Shown one piece after another: positions 34,968 through 44,076 of a stretch of 64,000 nt of DNA. The stretch lies in the NCBI RefSeq assembly GCF_900099835.1, contig NZ_FNKP01000001.1:2170001-2234000 (forward strand). Direction: 5' to 3'. The notes under the pieces are model-generated. The model ran no database searches. It was not told the origin of the DNA and saw only the letters and a program-made list of their open reading frames with translations. Source of the stretch: Paraburkholderia fungorum (lineage in GTDB: Bacteria; Pseudomonadota; Gammaproteobacteria; Burkholderiales; Burkholderiaceae). Both the position numbers and the translations under genes were made by a program. Numbering within the stretch: position 1 is the stretch's first letter; every line of letters starts with the position of its first letter.

Positions 34968-36143
34968 TCATATCTGTTCGACCTGTTCGTCCTGCGCGGC
35001 CGACAACAGGCCGTCGCCGTCCACCTTGAAACTGAAGCCTCGCCAGATCACCCGCGACGACCAGAAGCTCGCGACAAAAATCGCAAACGATACGAGGTCC
35101 CACAGCGGCAGCAGCCACAGGTCGCGATGCGGTTGCCGCAATGCGCGGTCCAGCAGCAGCTTCAGCGTGAGCCGCGCGCACATCGCCGCGAACGCGAGTT
35201 GCCACGCCCACAGCGTGCCGCCCGAAAAGGCGACCGCCAGCAACGCGAACGCGAGCGGATGAATCAGCGCCGAGCCGAAATGACCGAGCGGATCGATACG
35301 CCGGATCGTCCGGCTCCAGCGCAGTTCATGCGAGATCAACTGCGTCGCGCTCGATTCGACGCACGCATGCGAAATCGTGAACGGCGGAATCACCACCTTT
35401 TCGCCGATCTGACGCACGGCCTCGCCGATCGCGTGATCGTCGGCGAGATGCCGCACGAACGGCATGAAGCCGCCGATTTTGTCCAGCGTATCGCGGCGCA
35501 TCGCGATGGTCTGTCCGAAACACGGACGCGCGAGGCCGAGCGCGAGTCCGGTCACGACGCTGGGTAAAAACTGGTAGTTGGTGGCCTTGGCCGACATGCG
35601 CGGCCAGAAACCCGGATCGGGTTGTCCGCGATACACGCAGGTGACGAGCCCCACGTCAGGCCTCTGCAATTCGCCGATCACGTTGCGCAGATAATCGGGC
35701 GCGACGCTCACGTCGCTATCGGCGAACACCAGCACATCGTGCAGCGCATGCGGCAGCATGTTGACGATATTGCTGATCTTGCGATTGGGACCATAAAGGC
35801 GCGCATCGGCGATCACGGTGATGTCCGCCTTGGGATGCAGCCGCCGCAGTTCCTCAACGGCTTGCAGCGCGGGGTCGGTCGAATCGTGTACGCCAAACAG
35901 AAATTGCACAGGACCAGGATAGTCCTGCTGACAGAAGCTCGCCAGATTGGCGAGCAATGCCCACTCGGTGCCGTGCAGCGGCTTGACGATCGTCACCGGT
36001 GGATAGCTGGCCGGCTGCGCCACCGGCCGCCTGAAAAAACGCCCGATCAGCACACCGGTCAGCGCGGTGTACCCGAGCCCGAAGACCGCGCCCGCCGCGC
36101 ACGCGTAACCCAACGTGACGGCGAGCAGGTGCGTGGCGCTCAC
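34968..36143 (-). CDS. Second HpnI-like glycosyltransferase of the hopanoid locus
   Basis: A 391-residue GT21-type enzyme with an N-terminal TM segment, the catalytic block VTIVKPLHGTEWALLANL, DxD-like FADSD, base motif HLADDHAIG, acceptor motif HELRWSRT, and C-terminal TM segments. Layout and motifs match the copy at 29690-31015, but it lacks that copy's Ser-rich insert. Its ATG overlaps the HpnJ stop by 4 bp, so it is coupled to the radical-SAM gene. Two copies in one locus could mean two sugars or two acceptors, or a redundant pair; the sequence does not decide this. Confidence 0.85.
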   Translation of the reverse strand: MSATHLLAVTLGYACAAGAVFGLGYTALTGVLIGRFFRRPVAQPASYPPVTIVKPLHGTEWALLANLASFCQQDYPGPVQFLFGVHDSTDPALQAVEELRRLHPKADITVIADARLYGPNRKISNIVNMLPHALHDVLVFADSDVSVAPDYLRNVIGELQRPDVGLVTCVYRGQPDPGFWPRMSAKATNYQFLPSVVTGLALGLARPCFGQTIAMRRDTLDKIGGFMPFVRHLADDHAIGEAVRQIGEKVVIPPFTISHACVESSATQLISHELRWSRTIRRIDPLGHFGSALIHPLAFALLAVAFSGGTLWAWQLAFAAMCARLTLKLLLDRALRQPHRDLWLLPLWDLVSFAIFVASFWSSRVIWRGFSFKVDGDGLLSAAQDEQVEQI

Positions 36144-37561
36144 GCCTCGTGTGCGCGCAGGAAACGGAAGAATTCGACGCCTTCACGCAAGCGCCGCTTC
36201 ATCATGTCCCAACTCGTCAGCATCTCGCGCAGGATTTCCCAGATCTTCGATGGACGGAAATAGAAACGTTTATAGAAGTTCTCGAGCTGGTGATACATCT
36301 CGTCGCGCGACAGATCCGGATAGCCGATCGCCGCGAGTTGCACGCCTTTCTTGCTGACGAGATTGATGACCTTGTTCTCTTCGAGCCAACCGCTTTCCAC
36401 TGCCTGCTTATACAACGTGGTGCCCGGATAAGGCGCGGCGAGCGACACCTGGATGGTCAGCGGATTGATCTCTTTCGCGTACTCGATGGTCTTCTGGATT
36501 GTTTCCGGCGTCTCGCCCGGCAGACCCAGAATAAAAGTGCCATGAACCTTGATGCCGAGCGTGCGGCAGTCTTTCGCAAAACGACGCGCGATATCGGTGC
36601 GCAAGCCCTTTTTCACGTTCAGCAGAATCTGGTCGTCGCCCGATTCATAGCCGACCAGCAGCAGACGCAGACCGTTTTCCTTCATGATCTTCAACGTCGC
36701 GAAGGGCACGTTTGCCTTGGCGTTGCAGGACCACGTCACGCCGAGCTTGCCCATGCCGCGGGCAATTTCCTCAGCTCGCGGCTTGAAGTCGGTGAAGGTG
36801 TCGTCGTCGAACATGATCTCCTTGACTTCGGGCATGTTGTCGCGAATCCACTTCACTTCTTCCAGCACGTTTTCGACCGAACGCACGCGATAGCGATGAC
36901 CGCCGACGGTTTGCGGCCACAGGCAGAACGTGCATTTCGAACGGCAGCCACGGCCCGTATAGAGCGAGATATACGGATGTTTCAGGTAGCCGTTGAAGTA
37001 GTTCTTGATCGTCAGATCGCGCTTGTAAATTGGTGCTACAAACGGCAGTTCGTCCATGTTCTCGAGGATCGGACGTGCTTCGTTATGCTCGATCGATCCA
37101 TCGGCGTTGCGATAACTGAGGCCCTTGATGTCGGCGAACGGCTTGCCTTCCGAGACTTCCTTGCACGTGAAGTCGAATTCTTCGCGGCCCACGAAGTCGA
37201 TGGCGTCGCTCGCGGTCAGCGAGTTATGCGGATCGACTGCGACCTTTGCGCCGACCATGCCGATCAGCAGCGAGGGCTTGCGCTTCTTGAGGTCTTCGGC
37301 GAATAAAGCGTCGGTGGGAAACGACGGTGTGCTGGTGTGAATGACCACCAGATCGTATTGCTGTGCAATGTCTAGCGTTTGTTCGACGGACAGGCCGTCT
37401 GCGGTGGCGTCGAGTACGCGGCTGTCGGCGATGAGTGCGGCGGGCTGCGCAAGCCACGTGGGATACCAGAACGAGCGGACTTCACGCTTGGCCTGGTAGC
37501 GCGAACCCGCACCACCGTCGAAGCCGTCATACGACGGCGCCTGCAAGAACAGAGTTTTCAT
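36140..37561 (-). CDS. hpnJ: HpnJ-like B12-binding radical-SAM protein
   Basis: A 473-residue radical-SAM enzyme. The N-terminal cobalamin-binding-like Rossmann part (about 1-160) precedes the cluster motif GRGCRSKCTFC with C206, C210 and C213. SAM-site features FDDDTF and GLPGET follow in the barrel. HpnJ contracts the glucosamine ring of glucosaminyl-bacteriohopanetetrol to the cyclopentane cyclitol ether. With hpnI/K-like genes present, the full set for that head group is here. It is first in its operon (hpnJ, glycosyltransferase, hpnL) and has a box and -10 upstream. Confidence 0.92.
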   Translation of the reverse strand: MKTLFLQAPSYDGFDGGAGSRYQAKREVRSFWYPTWLAQPAALIADSRVLDATADGLSVEQTLDIAQQYDLVVIHTSTPSFPTDALFAEDLKKRKPSLLIGMVGAKVAVDPHNSLTASDAIDFVGREEFDFTCKEVSEGKPFADIKGLSYRNADGSIEHNEARPILENMDELPFVAPIYKRDLTIKNYFNGYLKHPYISLYTGRGCRSKCTFCLWPQTVGGHRYRVRSVENVLEEVKWIRDNMPEVKEIMFDDDTFTDFKPRAEEIARGMGKLGVTWSCNAKANVPFATLKIMKENGLRLLLVGYESGDDQILLNVKKGLRTDIARRFAKDCRTLGIKVHGTFILGLPGETPETIQKTIEYAKEINPLTIQVSLAAPYPGTTLYKQAVESGWLEENKVINLVSKKGVQLAAIGYPDLSRDEMYHQLENFYKRFYFRPSKIWEILREMLTSWDMMKRRLREGVEFFRFLRAHEA

Positions 37562-37655
37562 GGACGCTCCAGCAAGCCTGTTAGGCGCTTTTCAGTTTTC
37601 TGGGGAAGAAACTTTCGAAACTATTGCCCCGCATGGATGCGAGAAGGTGGCGCAA

Positions 37656-37688
37656 ATAGTACGGAGCGAAGCTGAAGGAAACCTTAAC
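37656..37688 (-). promoter_or_regulatory. PmrA/QseB-type box and -10 of the hpnJ operon
   Basis: Read on the minus strand: GTTAAG-GTTTC-CTTCAG (37688-37672), 10 nt, then TACTAT (37661-37656). Box, spacing and -10 match the hpnI-hpnK promoter at 31574-31606. The start codon of hpnJ is about 90 nt downstream. Confidence 0.74.
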
Positions 37689-38082
37689 AATCATACTGCG
37701 TTCCGACGGCAAACGGCATTCTTCTAATGGTTCGTTTTTAGTGGCGGATTCATGCTGCAGTCATATTAGTAGGCGCCAAAATAAATCGCGCCACACGTTT
37801 GAGAAGATTATGAAGATTGGGAATCGCGCATGAATTAACTGCGCTGCGAAGCCTGGTGTCTGCTCGCGCTTATCGTGCTTACCGCGTTTACCATTAGGCG
37901 GGCAGAGATTGAATCAGCCTCCATTCATATGCCGCAGGTTGAACCCGGCTTGAACCTCGCGTTCTGCCCAATTCCGCCATAGCGTCCAATCTGCTTTGAT
38001 TGTGCGTTTTTATTGGTTCAGTTTCGCTTACGCTTTCACTACATTGAGCGGTCACTACTCAACAATAGACCAGGACCGTTCA
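37689..38082. other. Intergenic region between divergent hpnJ and ABC importer operons
   Basis: About 390 bp, relatively A+T rich, no supported gene. It must hold the promoter of the plus-strand ABC importer. No CysB/SsuR-like site could be assigned by eye. Confidence 0.5.
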
Positions 38083-39150
38083 ATGATCTTCTCGCGGGAC
38101 ACGGCACGCTTGCCGCATTCATCTTCGGGCTCTCCGGGTTTTTCACGCGCGCGGTATGCGGGCTTTCGCACCGGCTTCGCATCGCTTCTCATTGCCGCTA
38201 CGTCCACGCTCGCTCTTCTCGCGCCCACTATTGCGCACGCTGCGCCGCCCGCAGAGTTGAAACTCGACTACGCGTACTACTCGCCGGAAAGCCTGGTGAT
38301 CAAACGCAATGGCTGGCTCGAACAGGCACTCGCGCCGCAGCATACGGAAGTCAAATGGGTGCTGAGTCTCGGCAGCAATCGTGCACTCGAGTACCTGAAT
38401 AGCGGCGCAATCGATATCGGTTCGACCGCCGGACTCGCCGCAGTACTCGCCAGGGCGAACGGCAATCCGATTCGCGCGGTGTATGTTTTCTCGCGCCCTG
38501 AATGGACCGCGCTCGTCGTGCGCAAGGATTCTCCGATCAAAACGCTCGCGGACCTCAAAGGCAAGAAGATCGCCGCGACCAAGGGCACCGATCCGTTCCT
38601 GTTCACGCTACGCGCATTGCATACCGCAGGCCTCTCGCGCGACGACGTGGAGATCGTCAATCTCCAGCATCCCGATGGCCGCACCGCTCTGGCGAACGGT
38701 CAGGTCGACGCATGGGCCGGACTCGATCCGCACATGGCCGCCGCGCAGATCGACGACGGCGCGAAGCTGCTTTATCGCAATGTCGATTTCAACACCTGGG
38801 GCCTGCTCGACGCTCGCGACGATTTCATTCACGACCATCCCGAAACGCTCGCGCAAGTGTTGAAGGTCTATGAAAAGGCGCGTGCGTGGATCGCCGCGCA
38901 TCCCGACGAAACCGCGAAGATCGTCGCCGAGGAATCGAAGCTGTCGTTGCCGGTCGCGAAGCTGCAATTGAGCCGCAACGATTTCAGCCATCCGCAACCG
39001 GGTGCGCAGCAACTCACCGCGCTCAAGGCAGCCGCGCCGATTCTCGTGCAGGAACAACTGGTAAAGCCGGGCACGGACCTGAATCAGGTAATCGACGCGC
39101 TGATCGACCTGCAGGCGGCGCAACCCGTGATCGCAGCAAACGGGCAGTGA
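38083..39150 (+). CDS. ABC transporter substrate-binding protein, aliphatic-sulfonate (SsuA) type
   Basis: A 355-residue periplasmic binding protein. The N-terminal ~55 residues include a basic stretch and a hydrophobic signal core (FASLLIAATSTLALLAPTIAHA), then the mature SsuA/NMT1-type fold with LKLDYAYYSPESLVIKRNGW and DIGSTAGLAAVLARANG. I used the ATG at 38083 (AGGA 9 nt upstream); it still gives a long n-region, so an internal start is possible. Typical ligands are alkanesulfonates or taurine. No FMN-dependent sulfonate monooxygenase (SsuD) is next to it, so the ligand could be another organosulfur or nitrile-like compound. Confidence 0.87.
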   Translation: MIFSRDTARLPHSSSGSPGFSRARYAGFRTGFASLLIAATSTLALLAPTIAHAAPPAELKLDYAYYSPESLVIKRNGWLEQALAPQHTEVKWVLSLGSNRALEYLNSGAIDIGSTAGLAAVLARANGNPIRAVYVFSRPEWTALVVRKDSPIKTLADLKGKKIAATKGTDPFLFTLRALHTAGLSRDDVEIVNLQHPDGRTALANGQVDAWAGLDPHMAAAQIDDGAKLLYRNVDFNTWGLLDARDDFIHDHPETLAQVLKVYEKARAWIAAHPDETAKIVAEESKLSLPVAKLQLSRNDFSHPQPGAQQLTALKAAAPILVQEQLVKPGTDLNQVIDALIDLQAAQPVIAANGQ

Positions 39151-39202
39151 GATGGCGCACGACTGCTTCGACTCCTTGCATCTGACTCGCTGATCTACGC
39201 AC

Positions 39203-40063
39203 ATGGCTACCGACGAATCGCTCGCCCTTGACCGCCTCGCGCCCGCAGCAACTGAACAGCGCGCACAACCGGCGCGCGACCCGCTCAGACGCTGGCGGGT
39301 CGCCGGGCTGATCCTGCCGCTCGCCTTTCTCGCGCTGATCGAAGTGCTGGTGCGTGCGTCGGTGTTGCCGGAGCATCTGGTGCCGGCTCCCAGCTCGATC
39401 TTCGAGACGCTCTGGCAACTCGGCGCGGAGCGTCTCGGCCGACATATCGGCGCAAGCACGTTGCGCGTGTTCGCGGGCTTCGGCCTCGGCGCCGCGTTCG
39501 CGCTGTTGATCGGCGCGGCGATGGGGCTGAGCCGTCGCCTCGACGCGCTGCTCGACCCGGCGTTCCAGGCATTGCGGGCGATTCCATCGCTGGCATGGGT
39601 GCCGATCCTGCTGCTGTGGATGGGTATCGACGAAGCGCCGAAAATCGCACTCGTCGCCATTGGTGCGTTCTTTCCAGTGCAACTGAGCGTGGTGGCCGGG
39701 ATTCGCGGCGTCGACCGGAAGCTGATCGAACTCGGCGAGGTCAACGGCTTGAGTCGACGGGCGCTGTTCACACGCATTCTGTTGCCCGCATCGTTGCCGC
39801 ATATTTTCACCGGCCTGCGCACGGGCTTGAGCCTCGCGTGGATGTTCATGGTCGCCGCCGAACTGATCGCGGCCACGCGCGGCCTCGGCTACATGCTCAG
39901 CGACGGACGCGAGACCGGACGCCCGGATCTCGTGTTCGGCGCGATCCTGTTGCTCGCGCTGCTGGGCAAGCTCAGCGACAGCGTGCTCAAGGCAATCGAA
40001 ACGCACGTGCTGTCGTGGCGCGATACGGCTCATGACGATGCCGTCACCGGAGACAAGCGATGA
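39203..40063 (+). CDS. ABC transporter permease, SsuC/TauC type
   Basis: A 286-residue inner-membrane permease with six predicted segments. The EAA-loop motif is visible as ELGEVNGLSRRALFTRILLP (about residue 175), which contacts the ATPase. Its stop overlaps the ATPase start by 4 bp. With the flanking binding protein and ATPase it completes a sulfonate-type importer. A Glu/Ala/Arg-rich cytoplasmic N-terminus of about 30 residues is longer than usual. Confidence 0.9.
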   Translation: MATDESLALDRLAPAATEQRAQPARDPLRRWRVAGLILPLAFLALIEVLVRASVLPEHLVPAPSSIFETLWQLGAERLGRHIGASTLRVFAGFGLGAAFALLIGAAMGLSRRLDALLDPAFQALRAIPSLAWVPILLLWMGIDEAPKIALVAIGAFFPVQLSVVAGIRGVDRKLIELGEVNGLSRRALFTRILLPASLPHIFTGLRTGLSLAWMFMVAAELIAATRGLGYMLSDGRETGRPDLVFGAILLLALLGKLSDSVLKAIETHVLSWRDTAHDDAVTGDKR

Positions 40064-40851
40064 GTACCCTGACCGGAGTTTCCTCTGCGGGCGCCGCTGC
40101 CAGTGACTCGCCGCTGCTCGACGTCCGCGCGCTCAGCAAGCGCTACGACACGCGAACCGTGCTCGATCGGGTGAACTTCACGTTAGCGCGCGGCCAGATC
40201 GTCAGCCTGGTCGGTCCGAGCGGATGCGGCAAGAGCACGTTGCTGCGCGTGCTGGCCGGGCTCGACCGCGATTTCGACGGAGAGGTTGTGCTCGACGGCC
40301 AGATTCGACGCGGTCCCTCGCCGCGCGTGGGCGTGATTTTTCAGGAGCCGCGTCTGCTGCCGTGGCTGAACGTGGCCGACAACGTCGCGTTTTCCGCCGG
40401 ACCGCGCCAAGGCGACGATCCGCGTGTGGCACGTCTGCTCGATGAGGTCGGGCTTGCCGGCATCGGCTGCGCGTTGCCCAAACAACTGTCGGGCGGCATG
40501 GCGCAGCGTGTCGCGCTCGCCAGGGGCCTGTTTTCGCAGCCGGACCTGCTGCTGCTCGACGAGCCGTTCAGCGCCGTCGACGCGATGACGCGCATGCGTC
40601 TGCAAGACCTGCTGTTGTCGCTGACGCAGGCGCACGGCACCGCCGCGCTGATCGTCACGCACGACCTGGACGAAGCGCTGTATCTGTCCGACCGCGTGCT
40701 GCTGCTGAACACGACGGGGCCGCACGGCTCCGGGCGTCTGGTGCGCGATATCGCGGTGAGCGGCGGGCATCCGCGTGACCGGCGTGACACGTCGATTGGC
40801 GATCTGCGGGATGAATTGCTGGAGGGGATTGGCGCGGGACTCGGCGTCTAG
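40060..40851 (+). CDS. ABC transporter ATP-binding protein, SsuB/TauB type
   Basis: A 263-residue ATPase with Walker A GPSGCGKST (residues 52-60), Q-loop FQEPRLLPW, signature LSGGMAQRVALARGL, Walker B LLLLDEP and the switch His in VTHDLDEAL. It energises the importer encoded upstream and starts inside the permease stop. The operon ends here. The sequence after the stop has no T-run hairpin on the plus strand; the next clear signal is the minus-strand terminator of the cold-shock gene. Confidence 0.92.
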   Translation: MSTLTGVSSAGAAASDSPLLDVRALSKRYDTRTVLDRVNFTLARGQIVSLVGPSGCGKSTLLRVLAGLDRDFDGEVVLDGQIRRGPSPRVGVIFQEPRLLPWLNVADNVAFSAGPRQGDDPRVARLLDEVGLAGIGCALPKQLSGGMAQRVALARGLFSQPDLLLLDEPFSAVDAMTRMRLQDLLLSLTQAHGTAALIVTHDLDEALYLSDRVLLLNTTGPHGSGRLVRDIAVSGGHPRDRRDTSIGDLRDELLEGIGAGLGV

Positions 40852-40956
40852 AAACGCTGAAGCGGAAGTTATCAGCGGACTCATGCACCGAAATCGCACA
40901 TCGGACCGCATCACCCGTGAGAACCCCACGCGTGACCTAACCGCTTCCTGTGACAC

Positions 40957-41001
40957 AAAAAAATCGCGGCCGGCCCACGCTTCCCATAGCGTGAACCAGC
41001 C
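40957..41001 (-). terminator. Rho-independent terminator of the cold-shock gene
   Basis: On the minus strand a 14-bp stem (one arm 40968-40981, the other 40988-41001, with a few G-U pairs) and a 6-nt loop is followed by GCGA and seven Ts (40963-40957). It lies just past the stop of the cold-shock gene. Confidence 0.82.
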
Positions 41002-41011
41002 GCCGCCCCGC

Positions 41012-41215
41012 TCACACCGGCTTGATATCAGCCGCCTGCTTGCCCTTGGGTCCCTGCTTGATTTCAAAACTGACTTTCTGGTTTTCCTGCAACGACTTGA
41101 ATCCCTCGGAGCGGATCTCCGAGAAATGGGCGAACAGATCTTCACCGCCGTCGTCTGGCGTAATGAAGCCGAAGCCTTTAGCGTCGTTGAACCATTTCAC
41201 TGTACCGGTAGGCAT
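41012..41215 (-). CDS. Cold-shock domain protein, CspA family
   Basis: A 67-residue single-stranded nucleic-acid binding protein of the usual CspA size. RNP1 is KGFGFIT and RNP2 is DLFAHFS; GTVKWFN opens the fold. It would bind mRNA to melt structure. The gene is monocistronic, with its own terminator, and the region between its start and the next gene holds the long tandem-repeat tract at 41361-41508. Many csp genes have long structured 5' leaders, so the repeat may lie within or near that leader. Confidence 0.96.
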   Translation of the reverse strand: MPTGTVKWFNDAKGFGFITPDDGGEDLFAHFSEIRSEGFKSLQENQKVSFEIKQGPKGKQAADIKPV

Positions 41216-41360
41216 GTCGATTCCTCGTTTGCATCTGGGTTGATTGGGCGGTATTCGCCGTCGGTTGACTGCTGACTGCTACTTCCGAACCTCGCCCCGC
41301 GCCGCTACTGCCTTTATCCGGCACCGTTCAAGGCTGCGGGCCCGCGCCCGCTCTTGCCAC

Positions 41361-41508
41361 TGCATCTGCCACACTGCATCTGCCACACTGCATCTGCCAC
41401 ACTGCATCTGCCACACTGCATCTGCCACACTGCCACTGCCACTGCCACTGCCACTGCCACTGCCACTGCCACTGCCACTGCCACTGCCACTGCCACTGCC
41501 ACTGCCAC
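41361..41508. repeat. Compound tandem repeat: five 14-mers then thirteen 6-mers
   Basis: Five exact copies of TGCATCTGCCACAC (41361-41430) run directly into thirteen exact copies of TGCCAC (41431-41508). The 6-mer is contained in the 14-mer, so one probably grew from the other by slippage. In the six frames it gives dipeptide repeats (GS, AV, PL, HC and the like). None belongs to a supported gene, so I treat it as noncoding and likely variable in copy number. Confidence 0.95.
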
Positions 41509-41754
41509 TGCCGTCTGACTTTACGCCTCTTTGCGCGACGCCGCTTCGACCGCAATCCCAGCGCCACCGCAGCATCCGAGCAAGACACGTGCCGCGCACC
41601 ACGATCGGGCGGACAGCCGATGCGATCGCCCGCAATCAGATAAGATAATTGGTATCGGCAGTCCATCCAGCGCCGCGCACGGCCCGTTGCAGACTTTATG
41701 CAGCTTCCACCCGACCGCGCGGCCTGTCGTTTTTTCCACTAACAGGAACCCAGC

Positions 41755-43200
41755 ATGGCCACCTCGAGCTATACCGATACCCGACTTCTGATCAACGGCG
41801 AATGGTGCGACGCCGCCAGTGGCAAGACTCTCGACGTCATCAACCCGGCCACCGGCCAGGCCATCGGCAAAGTGGCGCACGCCGGCATCGCCGACCTGGA
41901 CCGCGCACTCGAAGCCGCGCAACGCGGCTTCAACGCCTGGCGCAAGATTCCCGCCAACGAGCGCGCTGCGACGATGCGCAAAGCTGCTGCTCTGGTGCGC
42001 GAGCGCGCGGCCGACATCGGCCGTCTGATGACGCAGGAGCAAGGCAAGCCGTTCGCGGAAGCGCGCGTCGAAGTGCTGGCCGCCGCCGACATCATCGAAT
42101 GGTTCGCTGACGAAGGCCGCCGCGTCTACGGCCGGATCGTGCCGTCGCGCAACCTGTCCGCGCAGCAACTGGTGCTGAAGGAGCCGATCGGCCCGGTCGC
42201 GGCGTTCACGCCGTGGAATTTCCCGGTCAACCAGATCGTGCGCAAGCTGAGCGCGGCGCTGGCAAGCGGCTGCTCGTTCCTCGTCAAGGCGCCGGAAGAA
42301 ACCCCGGCGTCGCCGGCAGCGCTGCTGCAGGCTTTCGTCGAAGCCGGTGTGCCGGCCGGTACGGTCGGCCTCGTGTTCGGCGATCCGGCTGAAATTTCGA
42401 GCTACCTGATCCCGCATCCGGTGATCCGCAAGGTTACGTTCACCGGCTCGACGCCGGTCGGCAAGCAACTGGCCGCGATGGCCGGCGCGCACATGAAGCG
42501 GGCCACGATGGAACTGGGCGGTCACGCTCCGGTGATCGTAGCGGAAGACGCCGACGTCGCCCTCGCCGTCAAGGCAGCGGGCGGAGCCAAGTTCCGCAAC
42601 GCAGGCCAGGTCTGCATTTCGCCGACGCGTTTCCTCGTCCACAACAGCATCCGCGAAGAATTTGCTGCGGCGCTGGTCAAGCACGCCGAAAGCCTCAAGC
42701 TCGGCGATGGCCTGGCAGAAGGCACGACTCTCGGGCCGCTCGCCAACGCCCGCCGCCTGTCGGCAATGAGCAAGGTAATCGACGACGCGCGCAAGACCGG
42801 TGCGAAGATCGAAACCGGCGGCGAACGCGTCGGCTCGGAAGGCAACTTCTTCGCGCCAACCGTGCTGACCAACGTGTCGCTCGAATCGGACGTGTTCAAC
42901 AACGAGCCGTTCGGCCCGATCGCCGCGATTCGCGGTTTCGACAAGCTCGAAGAAGCGATCGCCGAAGCGAACCGTCTGCCGTACGGTCTCGCTGGCTACG
43001 CGTTCACGAAGTCGTTCAGCAACGTGCATCTGCTGTCGCAACAACTGGAAGTCGGCATGCTGTGGATCAACCAGCCCGCTACGCCGTCGCCGGAAATGCC
43101 GTTTGGCGGCGTGAAGGATTCGGGCTACGGCTCGGAAGGCGGTCCTGAAGCGATGGAAGGCTATCTTGTCACCAAGGCGGTTTCGGTGATGGCGGCTTAA
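41755..43200 (+). CDS. NAD(P)-dependent succinate-semialdehyde-type dehydrogenase
   Basis: A 481-residue aldehyde dehydrogenase of the GabD branch. Catalytic residues: N155 (TPWNFP), E253 (MELGGHAP), C287 (RNAGQVCIS). The GQVCIS and ELGGHAP blocks are typical of succinate-semialdehyde dehydrogenases, but related semialdehydes (glutarate, alpha-ketoglutarate) are possible. A CAGGAA ribosome site precedes the ATG. It is a stand-alone gene with a good terminator after it and no gabT partner nearby. Position next to KdgT and sugar-acid genes would also fit an alpha-ketoglutaric semialdehyde role. Confidence 0.9.
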   Translation: MATSSYTDTRLLINGEWCDAASGKTLDVINPATGQAIGKVAHAGIADLDRALEAAQRGFNAWRKIPANERAATMRKAAALVRERAADIGRLMTQEQGKPFAEARVEVLAAADIIEWFADEGRRVYGRIVPSRNLSAQQLVLKEPIGPVAAFTPWNFPVNQIVRKLSAALASGCSFLVKAPEETPASPAALLQAFVEAGVPAGTVGLVFGDPAEISSYLIPHPVIRKVTFTGSTPVGKQLAAMAGAHMKRATMELGGHAPVIVAEDADVALAVKAAGGAKFRNAGQVCISPTRFLVHNSIREEFAAALVKHAESLKLGDGLAEGTTLGPLANARRLSAMSKVIDDARKTGAKIETGGERVGSEGNFFAPTVLTNVSLESDVFNNEPFGPIAAIRGFDKLEEAIAEANRLPYGLAGYAFTKSFSNVHLLSQQLEVGMLWINQPATPSPEMPFGGVKDSGYGSEGGPEAMEGYLVTKAVSVMAA

Positions 43201-43277
43201 GGCTCGCTGTAGCTCGCTGTCGATAGCCGGGGCGGGTTTTGCCTGCTGTCCCGGCTGTCCTGCGAAATGCCTGATCG

Positions 43278-43309
43278 GGTCCGCGAGCCTTCGCTCACGG
43301 GCCTTTTTT
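43278..43309 (+). terminator. Rho-independent terminator of the aldehyde dehydrogenase gene
   Basis: Stem GGTCCG-c-GAGC / GCTC-a-CGGGCC with a CTTC tetraloop, followed by six Ts. It lies about 80 bp past the stop. Confidence 0.85.
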
Positions 43310-43350
43310 ATTGCGTCTGCTTTTTCTCCTCTGATCACCCTCTTCGACTC

Positions 43351-43926
43351 ATGCAACCCACGCTCACCGGTCAAATCGTCGAACTTCGTCCGCTGCAGCA
43401 GGAGCACGCGCAAGCGCTGCTCGACGCCGCCGCCGACGGACAACTGTGGAATATGAAGCTGACCGTGGTGCCGGGGCCGGAGACCGTCGACCGCTATATC
43501 GCGACGGCGCTCGAAGGCCGAGCAGGCGGCACTGTGATGCCGTTCGTGATCGTGTTGCGGGAAACCGGCGCGGTGGTCGGCAGCACGCGGTTCTGGAAGA
43601 TCGACCGCGCGAATCGCAAGCTCGAAATCGGCCATACGTGGCTGGGCGAATCCGTGCAGCGCTCGCCGGTGAATACCGAGGCGAAGTATCTGCTGCTGAG
43701 CCACGCGTTCGACGTGATGCGGTGCGTGCGCGTGCAGTTCACGACCGACGAGCTGAACGAGAAATCGCGCGCGGCGATTCTGCGGATCGGCGCGAAACTG
43801 GAAGGCGTGGTGCGGCATGAGCGAATCATGCCGGATGGACGCAAGCGTAACTCGGTGCGCTTTAGCATCATCGATGATGAATGGCCGGCGGTGAAGGCGA
43901 TGCTCGAAGGGAAACTGGCGCGGTAG
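43351..43926 (+). CDS. GNAT-family N-acetyltransferase (RimJ/RimL-like)
   Basis: A 191-residue acetyltransferase. It begins MQPTLTGQIVELRPLQQEH. The middle has the acyl-CoA-binding part (IGHTWLGESVQRSPVNTEAKY), and the end has RIGAKLEGVVRHERIMPDG, a block common in RimJ/RimL-like proteins of this length. Such proteins acetylate a protein N-terminus, an amine or an antibiotic; the target is not evident. I used the ATG at 43351; an upstream in-frame ATG at 43267 would place the terminator sequence inside the coding region, which is unlikely. Confidence 0.88.
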   Translation: MQPTLTGQIVELRPLQQEHAQALLDAAADGQLWNMKLTVVPGPETVDRYIATALEGRAGGTVMPFVIVLRETGAVVGSTRFWKIDRANRKLEIGHTWLGESVQRSPVNTEAKYLLLSHAFDVMRCVRVQFTTDELNEKSRAAILRIGAKLEGVVRHERIMPDGRKRNSVRFSIIDDEWPAVKAMLEGKLAR

Positions 43927-44076
43927 CGTTTGACGCCAGTGTGACGCATGTCGAGGCCGCTCATTGGCTTCTGCGAGCGGCCCCGTTCAGGTAAAACGCT
44001 CATCTCTCCCGCTTCGCTGCCTTCCCGGCCCGCTCACGCCACTACCGCGCGCGAGCAGGCCGCCCGCAAAGCAGGC

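Noticed and set aside
41361..41430. Short regular repeats considered as a CRISPR array
   Set aside because: Copies are directly adjacent with no spacers, and no cas genes are present.
41279..41635. Open frame on the minus strand over the tandem repeat, giving a Gly-Ser repeat protein
   Set aside because: The dipeptide pattern follows from the 6-bp unit; all frames through the tract stay open, and there is no ribosome site or recognisable domain outside the repeat.
41521..43818. A 765-codon open frame on the minus strand opposite the aldehyde dehydrogenase gene
   Set aside because: It mirrors the GC-rich codon pattern of the real gene, and its translation (Arg/His/Asp-rich, no domain) is typical of an antisense shadow.
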